NCBI GenBank assembly: GCA_031256305.1
Contig: JAIRQU010000212.1
Span: 1 to 5,284, forward strand
Length of the DNA stretch: 5,284 bases
Reading direction: 5' to 3'
DNA from: Burkholderiaceae bacterium
Lineage (GTDB): Bacteria; Pseudomonadota; Gammaproteobacteria; Burkholderiales; Burkholderiaceae_C
The notes under the pieces are model-generated. The model was given only the letters and a program-made list of their open reading frames with translations, ran no database searches and was not told the origin of the DNA. Positions 1 to 5,284 of this stretch are shown one piece after another; position 1 is the first letter of the stretch; the number at the start of each line of letters is the position of its first letter. The translations under genes were made by a program, and so were the position numbers.

Positions 1-836
1 GCGACGGCTTGCGCGCGGCGCTGGGCAAGGTCGATTTGTCCCAATCAACGGGCGCGTTGCTGGACACGCTCACGCACGACGGGCGGCATCAGGAACTGCT
101 TGACCAGTTGCTCGAACAGCTTGGCCTGTTGCTGCGCGAGGAAAGCGCCAATACCTTCGTGGCGGCGCGCATCGTCGAGGGTCTGAAGGGCGAATTTCCC
201 AAGGCCGAGAAAATTCTGCCTTCGGCCTGGATCGGCGAGAAGGGCGCGCGCGTGCTGGAAAGCGCCGTTAGCCGCCTGCTGCGGCAAGTCGGCGAAGATC
301 ATGAGCACCAGTTGCGCAAGCAGTTCGACGTGATCGTGCAAAAGCTCATCGTTCATCTCAAAAGCGATCCCGCATTCTTGCGCAAGGGCGAGGAACTCAA
401 GACCAGCCTGTGCGAAGGCGGCGCGTTCAACGACTACGCGCTGGGGCTGTGGGACAGTGTGCGCGCCTGGCTGCGCGCCGATCTGGAACGGCCCGATTCA
501 GCCTTGCACGCCAAGGCGCGCGCGCTGGGCCGCTGGTTGGGCGAAACGCTGGCCGCCGACGCCGGGCTGCGCGCCGCGTTCAACAACTTTCTCGAAGATT
601 TGGCGCGCGCCTGGGCGCCCGGTTTGGCGCAAACGCTGGTCGATCACATCAGTGGCACGGTGCGCGCCTGGGACGCGCCAGAAACCGCGCGCCTGATTGA
701 GCTGAAAATCGGCAAGGACTTGCAAAAGATTCGCCTCAACGGTACCTTGCTTGGCGGCGTGATCGGGCTGGCGCTGTATCTGCTGTCGTATCTGCCGCAA
801 CTGGCGGGGTGGCTGCGCGTTCAATTCGGGCTGTGA
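1..836 (+). CDS. DUF445 family (YjiN-like) membrane-anchored protein, C-terminal part
   Basis: This frame is open at the left edge (first complete codon at 3) and ends with TGA at 834-836, giving about 278 residues. YjiN-type DUF445 proteins are usually a little over 400 residues, so the N-terminal membrane helix and first domain lie outside the window. The TTG at 9 is an internal codon, not a credible start. What is seen is a long, charged, mostly helical region followed by the DUF445 C-terminal signature: a stretch reading ELKIGKDLQKIRLNG, then a hydrophobic helix (GGVIGLALYLLSYL) about 13 residues before the end. This fits an inner-membrane protein anchored at both ends with a large soluble middle. 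The biochemical function of the family is unknown. A 79-base gap follows, so co-transcription with the next gene is possible but not shown. Family call is confident; function is not assigned. Confidence 0.85.
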   Translation, partial: DGLRAALGKVDLSQSTGALLDTLTHDGRHQELLDQLLEQLGLLLREESANTFVAARIVEGLKGEFPKAEKILPSAWIGEKGARVLESAVSRLLRQVGEDHEHQLRKQFDVIVQKLIVHLKSDPAFLRKGEELKTSLCEGGAFNDYALGLWDSVRAWLRADLERPDSALHAKARALGRWLGETLAADAGLRAAFNNFLEDLARAWAPGLAQTLVDHISGTVRAWDAPETARLIELKIGKDLQKIRLNGTLLGGVIGLALYLLSYLPQLAGWLRVQFGL

Positions 837-870
837 GGTCAAAGCCTACAGCGCGCGCGGCGTCCAGGTA

Positions 871-884
871 TGTACCCTGTACCC
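871..884 (+). repeat. 7-bp tandem repeat, two copies of TGTACCC
   Basis: Two head-to-tail copies of TGTACCC occupy 871-877 and 878-884, in the 79-base gap between the DUF445 gene and the DUF2269 gene. Nothing else in the gap (837-915) resembles a clear promoter, terminator or strong ribosome binding site. The repeat could be a chance duplication by slippage or half-sites for a regulator; the sequence alone does not decide. Confidence 0.4.
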
Positions 885-915
885 AAGCCGAACCGTGTCC
901 TTGTCACCGATTGCC

Positions 916-1395
916 ATGAACCTTTATCTGACACTCAAGGCCCTGCACATCCTGTCGTCGGTGATCCTGGTTGGCACGGGATTCGGGACGGCGTTCTATT
1001 TCTTCTTTGCCAACCGCACGCGCTCGGTGCCGGTGATCGCCGCTGTGTCGCGGCTGGTGGTTCGGGCCGACTGGTGGTTCACCACGCCCGCCGTCGTTGC
1101 GCAGCCGCTGACCGGTTGGGGCTTGATGCACTTGGCTGGCTGGCCGTGGCGCGCGCCGTGGATCATGGCAGCCGTGGCGTTGTACCTTCTGGCGGGGCTG
1201 TGCTGGCTGCCGGTCGTCGGGTTGCAGATGCGGCTGGCGCGCAGGGCGGCGCACGCCCAAAACACGGGCAAACCGCTGCCGCCCGCCTATTGGCGCGATG
1301 CGCGGCGCTGGGAACTGCTGGGCTACCCCGCATTCGCGGCGATGCTGGCGATCTATTTCCTGATGGTGCTCAAGCCGTCCTTGGCGTGGGGCTGA
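916..1395 (+). CDS. DUF2269 family integral membrane protein
   Basis: A 159-residue, very hydrophobic protein with about four membrane segments: roughly residues 9-31, 54-74, 81-104 and 135-152. The pattern matches DUF2269: an N-terminal MNLYLTLKALHILSS with an early Lys and His, a Gly-rich first helix, the ADWWFTTPAVVAQPLTG stretch at 51-67, and a final segment with YPAFAAMLAIYFLMV. I chose the ATG at 916 because family members begin right at the first LYL-K-LH helix. A GTG at 895 in the same frame would add seven residues. Neither start has an obvious Shine-Dalgarno sequence, so the start is moderately uncertain. The protein should sit in the inner membrane; no reaction is established for the family. 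It lies 28 bases before a saccharopine dehydrogenase-like gene and is probably in the same transcript, which hints at a shared but unknown role. Confidence 0.85.
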   Translation: MNLYLTLKALHILSSVILVGTGFGTAFYFFFANRTRSVPVIAAVSRLVVRADWWFTTPAVVAQPLTGWGLMHLAGWPWRAPWIMAAVALYLLAGLCWLPVVGLQMRLARRAAHAQNTGKPLPPAYWRDARRWELLGYPAFAAMLAIYFLMVLKPSLAWG

Positions 1396-1406
1396 AACAG
1401 GCAAGC

Positions 1407-1414
1407 AAAAGGGG
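1407..1414 (+). promoter_or_regulatory. Ribosome binding site for the saccharopine dehydrogenase-like gene
   Basis: The purine run AAAAGGGG lies 9 bases before the ATG at 1424. It supports that ATG as the start and separate, efficient initiation in the 28-base gap after the DUF2269 stop codon. Confidence 0.6.
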
Positions 1415-1423
1415 ATTGTCGAT

Positions 1424-2500
1424 ATGCGCGTCATCGTACTGGGTGGTCTGGGCAATTTCGGGGCGCGTATCTGCCGTGCGCTGGCGCAAGATCCGCTGAT
1501 GGAGTGCATCGCTGCCAGCCGCAGCGCTAGAGACGGGCCGTGCAGCGCGGCGCTGGATTTGGATGCACCGGATTTCGCGCAGCGGCTGGCGGCGCTGCGG
1601 CCCGGCCTGGTCATCCATTGCGCCGGCCCCTTTCAGGGACAGGATTACCGCGTAGCGCGCGCCGCGTGCGATGCCGGAGCGCATTACATCGACTTGTCCG
1701 ATGGCCGCGACTTCGTGGCTGGTTTTGCCGATGCGCTCGGCATCCAGGCCGCCGCCGCAGGCATTTGCGCGGTCAGCGGCGCCAGCAGCGTGCCGGGACT
1801 GTCTTCGGCGGTGGTGGACTGCTTGGCGCACGATTTCGCGGCGATTGACGAAATCCAAATTGCCATTGCACCGGGCCAGCAAGCGCCGCGCGGCCAGGCC
1901 ACGTTGCGGGCAGTGTTCGGTTATGCGGGCACGCCGATACGTTGCTGGCGGCAAGGCCGATGGGTAACGGCGCACGGCTGGCAGGATATGCGAACGCTGT
2001 ATTTCGATGGGCTGGGCGCGCGCTGGGCCGCCATTTGCGATGTGCCCGATTTAGCGCTGTTTCCGTCGCGCTATGCCGGGGTAAAGACGGTTGAATTTCG
2101 CGCTGCGCTAGAACTTAAAAGCCAGCACGCGGCGCTGTGGGCCGCCGCGGCGCTGCGCCGCATCGGACTGCCGCTATCGCTGGCGCGCCATGCCGGCTGG
2201 CTTAACCGCGTGTCGGACAAATTGCTGGATCGCTTCGGCAGTCCAAACGGCGGCATGATGGTGCGCGTATCCGGCGCGCGGGCCGATGGGCGCTCTGGCG
2301 TTTCCACCTGGACGCTGACCGCGCCCGGCGGCAGCGGCCCCGAAATCCCCTGCATGGCCGCGCTGTTGCTGGCCAAGCGGTTGGCGCTGGGGGCGCTGAC
2401 GGTACGTGGCACCATGACCTGCATGGGGCTGCTCACGCTTGATGACTTTGCGCCTTACTTTGCCCAGTGGGCCATGCGCACGGCGATTGACGCGCGTTAA
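1424..2500 (+). CDS. Saccharopine dehydrogenase-like NAD(P)-binding oxidoreductase
   Basis: A 358-residue soluble protein. It starts with a Rossmann fold: strand RVIVLGG, then the dinucleotide loop GGLGNFG at residues 7-13 (GxGxxG at 8-13), and a second strand ending in ASRS (31-34), whose Arg could favour NADP. Further saccharopine reductase-type signatures are HCAGPF at 65-70, HYIDLSDG near 87-94 and [11 protein letters not shown] near 119-129. The C-terminal half, rich in Trp and Arg and ending in a Gly-Ala-Leu-Thr-Val-Arg-Gly region, is the probable substrate-binding domain. True lysine-pathway saccharopine dehydrogenase is not implied; this broad family contains many proteins of unknown substrate. 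The ATG at 1424 has a well-placed AAAAGGGG. The gene follows the DUF2269 gene by 28 bases and ends with TAA at 2498-2500, 70 bases before pncB. The substrate may be linked to the membrane neighbour, but that is inference. Confidence 0.85.
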   Translation: MRVIVLGGLGNFGARICRALAQDPLMECIAASRSARDGPCSAALDLDAPDFAQRLAALRPGLVIHCAGPFQGQDYRVARAACDAGAHYIDLSDGRDFVAGFADALGIQAAAAGICAVSGASSVPGLSSAVVDCLAHDFAAIDEIQIAIAPGQQAPRGQATLRAVFGYAGTPIRCWRQGRWVTAHGWQDMRTLYFDGLGARWAAICDVPDLALFPSRYAGVKTVEFRAALELKSQHAALWAAAALRRIGLPLSLARHAGWLNRVSDKLLDRFGSPNGGMMVRVSGARADGRSGVSTWTLTAPGGSGPEIPCMAALLLAKRLALGALTVRGTMTCMGLLTLDDFAPYFAQWAMRTAIDAR

Positions 2501-2503
2501 CGC
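2494..2503. repeat. 10-bp perfect palindrome over the stop codon
   Basis: GCGTTAACGC is a perfect 10-bp palindrome that contains the TAA stop codon of the saccharopine dehydrogenase-like gene. An 8-bp palindrome, CGCCGGCG, lies just after it at about 2508-2515. There is no following T run, so neither looks like an intrinsic terminator. Chance is quite possible in this GC-rich sequence. Confidence 0.35.
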
Positions 2504-2521
2504 TGGCCGCCGGCGCATGGA

Positions 2522-2549
2522 TTGCTACCATCGGCGCGTTGGCATCAAT
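2522..2549 (+). promoter_or_regulatory. Weak candidate sigma-70-type promoter upstream of pncB
   Basis: TTGCTA at 2522-2527 matches the -35 consensus at four of six positions. ATCAAT at 2544-2549, 16 bases downstream, matches the -10 consensus weakly (three of six). This is the most AT-rich part of the 70-base gap before pncB, so a promoter is plausible here. However, the score is poor and the resulting leader would be very short. No recognisable NAD-repressor operator was seen. Confidence 0.2.
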
Positions 2550-2554
2550 CCTTC

Positions 2555-2560
2555 GGAGGA
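2555..2560 (+). promoter_or_regulatory. Strong ribosome binding site that fixes the pncB start
   Basis: GGAGGA is a near-perfect Shine-Dalgarno sequence 10 bases before the ATG at 2571. It decides between this start and the in-frame ATG at 2439, which lies inside the previous gene and would add 44 residues unlike any PncB. Confidence 0.8.
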
Positions 2561-2570
2561 ACTTTCCGCC

Positions 2571-3800
2571 ATGCCCGCCATCATCGAAAGCCTGCTCGAC
2601 ACCGACCTGTACAAGTTCACCATGATGCAGGCGGTGCTGCACCAGTTTCCCGGCGCGCAGGTCGAATACAAGTTCCGCTGCCGCGACGCCAACGTGCGGC
2701 TGGCGCCTTACGTGGACGAGGTGCGCGAGGAAATCCGCGCCCTGTGCGCGCTGCGCTTTGACCATGACGAGCTGGACTACGTGCGCTCGCTGCGCTTTAT
2801 CAAGAGCGACTTCGTGGATTTTCTGGAGCTGTTCAAGCTCAACCAGAAGTACATCCGCGTCAACGCCACGGACGAGGGCGATCTGGACATTCGCGTGCGC
2901 GGGCCGTGGCTGCATACCATCCTGTTTGAAATTCCGGTGCTGGCCATCGTCAGCGAAGTCTATTTCCGCAACACCCAGCCCGATCTGACCTGGGACGAGG
3001 GGCGCAAGCGCCTGGCGGCCAAGATCGCGCAATTGAAAGAGCCAGGTCTGGAAGACCTCAAGATTGCCGACTACGGCACGCGGCGGCGCTTTTCGCGCGC
3101 CTGGCAGCGCGAAGTGCTGCAAACGCTCAAGGATCGGCTGGGCAGCGGCAAGCAGGGCGGGCAATTCACCGGCACCAGTAGCGTGCTGTTTGCCAGGGAG
3201 CTGGGCCTGCGTCCGATGGGCACGATGGCGCACGAATACCTGCAAGCCTGTCAGGCGCTGGGGCCGCGGCTGCGCGACAGCCAGATCTTCGGCTTTGAAA
3301 AATGGGCGCAGGAATATCGCGGCGACTTGGGAATAGCCCTGTCGGACGTGTATGGCATCAACGCCTTTTTGCGCGACTTTGACATGTATTTCTGCAAGCT
3401 GTTCGATGGCGCGCGGCACGATTCGGGCGATCCATTCGCATGGGGCGAGCGCATGATTGCGCATTACAAGGCCAACCGGTGCGATCCGCGCACCAAGCTG
3501 CTGATCTTCAGCGATAGCCTGACCGTGCCGCGCTGCGTGGAATTGTTCAAGCGTTTCCAGGACCGCATTCAATTGGCGTTTGGCGTGGGCACCAATCTGA
3601 CCAACGACCTGGGGCCGCGGGCGCTGCAAATCGTCATCAAGATGGTGGCCTGCAATGGTCAGCCGGTCGCCAAGATTTCCGATGCGCCGGGCAAGACGAT
3701 GGTGGAAGACCAGGGCTACTTGGCCTACCTGCGCCAGGTGTTCGACTTGCCCCCGCCGCCCGCCGAGCCGGTCACGCGCCGCCCGCCCGCCGTGCTCTGA
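2571..3800 (+). CDS. pncB: Nicotinate phosphoribosyltransferase
   Basis: PncB joins nicotinic acid to PRPP, with ATP hydrolysis, to make nicotinate mononucleotide in the cytoplasmic Preiss-Handler NAD salvage route. The 409-residue protein follows the enterobacterial enzyme (about 400 residues) end to end. It has [14 protein letters not shown] at 7-20 with the Tyr-Lys pair (14-15), EYKFRCR at 32-38, and [10 protein letters not shown] at 167-176. FTGTSS at 199-204 has Ser where E. coli PncB has Asn (GTSN). In PMGTMAHEY (215-223), His221 corresponds to the phosphorylated histidine of the family (His219 in Salmonella). RHDSGDP at 282-288, FSDSL at 313-317, FGVGT at 337-341 and the [15 protein letters not shown] stretch at 361-375 complete the active-site set. 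The last 16 or so residues after FDL form a proline-rich tail beyond the usual end. The start at 2571 is set by homology and GGAGGA. The transporter gene follows by 17 bases, suggesting one transcript. All key residues are intact, so it should be functional. Confidence 0.97.
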   Translation: MPAIIESLLDTDLYKFTMMQAVLHQFPGAQVEYKFRCRDANVRLAPYVDEVREEIRALCALRFDHDELDYVRSLRFIKSDFVDFLELFKLNQKYIRVNATDEGDLDIRVRGPWLHTILFEIPVLAIVSEVYFRNTQPDLTWDEGRKRLAAKIAQLKEPGLEDLKIADYGTRRRFSRAWQREVLQTLKDRLGSGKQGGQFTGTSSVLFARELGLRPMGTMAHEYLQACQALGPRLRDSQIFGFEKWAQEYRGDLGIALSDVYGINAFLRDFDMYFCKLFDGARHDSGDPFAWGERMIAHYKANRCDPRTKLLIFSDSLTVPRCVELFKRFQDRIQLAFGVGTNLTNDLGPRALQIVIKMVACNGQPVAKISDAPGKTMVEDQGYLAYLRQVFDLPPPPAEPVTRRPPAVL

Positions 3801-3817
3801 CCGGCCCACGCAGCGGC

Positions 3818-5155
3818 ATGACGTTTACCCCGATCTGGGGCCTGCCTTTTGCGGGTCTGCTGCTCTCCATCGCGCTGTGGCCGCTTGCCGCGCCACGGTT
3901 CTGGCATCGGCATTCCGGCAAGATCGCCGCGCTGTGGGCGCTGGCCTTTTTGCTGCCCTGCGCGGCGGCGGCGGGCGCCGGCGCGGCCTGGCATACGCTG
4001 CTGGAGGTACTGCTGACGCAATACGCGCCGTTCATTTTGCTGCTGACGGCGCTCTATACGGCCGCCGGCGGCATCCATTTGCGCGGCAACCTGCACGGCT
4101 CGCCGGCGCTCAACTGCGGCCTGTTGTTGGCGGGCGGACTGCTGGCCAGTGTAATGGGCACCACAGGCGCGTCGATGCTGCTGATCCGGCCGCTGATCCG
4201 CGCCAATGACAACCGCAAGCGCGCCGCGCATGTCGTGGTGTTCTTCATTTTCATTGCCGGCAACATCGGCGGCGCGCTCACGCCGCTGGGCGATCCGCCG
4301 CTGTTCCTGGGCTTTTTGCAGGGCGTGGCGTTTTTCTGGACGTTCCATCATCTGCTGGCCCAGACGGCGCTGCTGATGGCGGCGCTGCTGGTCATCTTTT
4401 ATTTTCTGGACCGGCACTATTTCCGCAAGGATGGCATCTTTGAACCCGACCCCACGCCCTCGACGCACAGCCTGCGCGTCGAGGGCGCGGTCAATTTCGC
4501 CCTGATTGCCGCCGTGGTGGCGCTGGTGCTCATTAGAGGCATGTGGCCGTCCGGCATAACCCTGCATGTGGCGGGTGTAGCGCTGGGTCTGCCGGACATT
4601 GTGTGCGACGCGGGTCTGCTGGCCGTCACGCTGATCTCGCTGGTCATCACGCCGCGCGCGGCGCGCCAGAACAATCGGTTCAACTGGACGCCGATGCGGG
4701 AAGTCGCGCAATTGTTCGCGGGCATATTCCTGACCATCGTCCCGGCCATCGCCATGCTGCAAGCCGGCCAGGCCGGACCATTCGGCGCGGTGCTGCGCGC
4801 CATCACGGGAGCCAATGGCGCACCCGTTCCGGCGCTGTATTTTTGGGCCGTGGGCGCGTTGTCGTCGTTTCTGGACAATGCGCCGACCTATCTGGTGTTT
4901 TTCAACGCCGCGGGCGGCAACGCCAGCCATTTGATGACGGCCCTGCCGGCCACGCTGGCAGCCATCAGCGCCGGGGCCGTCTTCATGGGCGCCAACACCT
5001 ATATCGGCAACGCCCCCAACCTGATGGTCAAGGCCATCGCCAACCACCAGGGCATCGCCATGCCCGGTTTTCTGGGCTACATGGCCTGGAGCGGGGCTAT
5101 CCTGCTGCCGCTGTTCGCGGTGGTGACGGCGCTGATGCTGGCGGGTTGCTATTGA
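3818..5155 (+). CDS. Ion-transporter-superfamily membrane protein (CitMHS_2 / sodium:proton antiporter type)
   Basis: A 445-residue inner-membrane protein with about ten to twelve hydrophobic segments. Its two halves carry the paired signatures expected of the ion transporter superfamily. The first half has GTTGASMLLIRPL at 114-126 and the GNIGGALTPLGDPPLFLGF stretch at 148-166. The second has SSFLDNAPTYLVFF at 349-362, with an Asp-Asn pair like that of NhaD-type antiporters, and GANTYIGNAPNLMVKAIA at 391-408. A hydrophilic loop near 200-223 separates the halves. Such proteins are usually annotated as sodium:proton antiporter or citrate transporter; relatives move cations or carboxylates, and the substrate here cannot be read from sequence. 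The ATG at 3818 lies 17 bases after the pncB stop with no clear Shine-Dalgarno sequence, so translational coupling to pncB is likely. That pairing makes a nicotinate or related carboxylate substrate conceivable, but this is inference. Confidence 0.88.
   Translation: MTFTPIWGLPFAGLLLSIALWPLAAPRFWHRHSGKIAALWALAFLLPCAAAAGAGAAWHTLLEVLLTQYAPFILLLTALYTAAGGIHLRGNLHGSPALNCGLLLAGGLLASVMGTTGASMLLIRPLIRANDNRKRAAHVVVFFIFIAGNIGGALTPLGDPPLFLGFLQGVAFFWTFHHLLAQTALLMAALLVIFYFLDRHYFRKDGIFEPDPTPSTHSLRVEGAVNFALIAAVVALVLIRGMWPSGITLHVAGVALGLPDIVCDAGLLAVTLISLVITPRAARQNNRFNWTPMREVAQLFAGIFLTIVPAIAMLQAGQAGPFGAVLRAITGANGAPVPALYFWAVGALSSFLDNAPTYLVFFNAAGGNASHLMTALPATLAAISAGAVFMGANTYIGNAPNLMVKAIANHQGIAMPGFLGYMAWSGAILLPLFAVVTALMLAGCY
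4455..4487. repeat. Perfect 12-bp inverted repeat inside the transporter gene
   Basis: CGCCCTCGACGC at 4455-4466 is exactly inverted as GCGTCGAGGGCG at 4476-4487, with a 9-base loop. In RNA this would be a very stable GC-rich hairpin. It lies within the coding sequence over the codons for about residues 213-224 (TPSTHSLRVEGA), in the hydrophilic loop between the two halves of the transporter. It is not followed by a T run, so it is not an intrinsic terminator in the + direction. Confidence 0.8.
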
Positions 5156-5244
5156 CCGGGTAGAAAGGGTTCGCCTGAGAATTCGGGAAAAATCGAACGA
5201 TAAGATGCGACCTTCTCGCAAGCCAACGTTTTCGGGAAGCCATC
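5156..5244. other. Intergenic stretch of lower GC after the transporter gene
   Basis: These 89 bases are visibly richer in A and T than the flanking genes, with runs such as GGGAAAAATCG near 5185-5195. TAAGAT at 5201-5206 resembles a -10 box at four of six positions, but no -35 sequence stands at the right distance. No clear intrinsic terminator for the upstream genes was found. The composition suits a promoter region for a gene starting near 5245. Confidence 0.3.
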
Positions 5245-5284
5245 ATGAGAAAGCAGGCTGTGCCAGTGCGAGCCTTGCTTGGAT
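5245..5284 (+). CDS. Possible start of a further gene, cut by the right edge
   Basis: ATG at 5245 opens a frame that remains open to the end of the window, reading MRKQAVPVRALLG. GGGAAG at 5234-5239 lies 5 bases upstream and could serve as a short-spaced ribosome binding site, and the region before it looks intergenic. Thirteen codons are too few to recognise a family. A chance frame is a real alternative. Confidence 0.4.
   Translation, partial: MRKQAVPVRALLG

Noticed and set aside
895..915. GTG at 895 as the start of the DUF2269 protein
   Set aside because: It adds seven residues not typical of the family and has no ribosome binding site. ATG at 916 matches the usual N-terminus, although the choice is not certain.
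870..1499. A 209-residue + strand frame overlapping the DUF2269 gene and the next gene's start
   Set aside because: It is out of frame with two recognisable genes and has no family resemblance, so it is a shadow frame.
2439..2570. Upstream extension of pncB to the ATG at 2439
   Set aside because: It would overlap the previous gene by 62 bases and add 44 residues with no PncB character. The ATG at 2571 has GGAGGA and matches the family N-terminus.
2433..3809. A 458-residue open frame on the - strand opposite pncB
   Set aside because: It mirrors a gene with intact PncB motifs along its full length. Long antisense frames are common opposite GC-rich coding sequence, and the translation resembles no family I recognise.
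5207..5219. Small hairpin GCGA-CCTTC-TCGC as a terminator for the transporter gene
   Set aside because: The stem is only 4 bp and no T run follows, so it does not qualify as an intrinsic terminator.
3725..5221. A 498-residue open frame on the - strand opposite the transporter
   Set aside because: The translation is an Arg, Gln and His-rich low-complexity sequence, typical of the complement of hydrophobic GC-rich codons. The + strand carries clear membrane segments and transporter motifs.

Overview
The window reads as a compact, high-GC bacterial chromosomal segment with every gene on the + strand. GC-rich third codon positions, short gaps and a PncB very close to the proteobacterial enzyme suggest a beta-proteobacterium, probably of the order Burkholderiales. 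That placement is an inference from style and gene content, not a database match. No tRNA, rRNA, IS element, CRISPR array or phage gene was seen.

Layout, left to right. (1) The C-terminal part of a DUF445 (YjiN-like) membrane-anchored protein, cut by the left edge and ending at 836. (2) A 79-base gap holding a 7-bp tandem repeat, then a four-helix DUF2269 membrane protein (916-1395). (3) A saccharopine dehydrogenase-like NAD(P)-binding oxidoreductase (1424-2500), 28 bases after the DUF2269 gene and with a good ribosome binding site. (4) A 70-base gap with a strong Shine-Dalgarno sequence, then pncB, nicotinate phosphoribosyltransferase (2571-3800). (5) Only 17 bases later, a 445-residue ion-transporter-superfamily membrane protein of the CitMHS_2 / sodium:proton antiporter type (3818-5155). 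(6) A 129-base tail of lower GC, with a possible new gene start at 5245 that runs off the right edge.

Two pairs look functionally linked by spacing: DUF2269 with the saccharopine dehydrogenase-like protein, and pncB with the transporter. PncB recycles nicotinate to nicotinate mononucleotide in the Preiss-Handler route to NAD. Its close coupling to a carboxylate/cation-type transporter raises the testable idea that the transporter supplies nicotinate or supports its uptake; plain Na+/H+ exchange remains the default annotation.

Overall this is mostly ordinary core or near-core chromosome. I found no convincing novel multi-gene system. The items most worth a second look are the pncB-transporter pairing, the two-gene unit of unknown function, and a perfect 12-bp inverted repeat inside the transporter gene.
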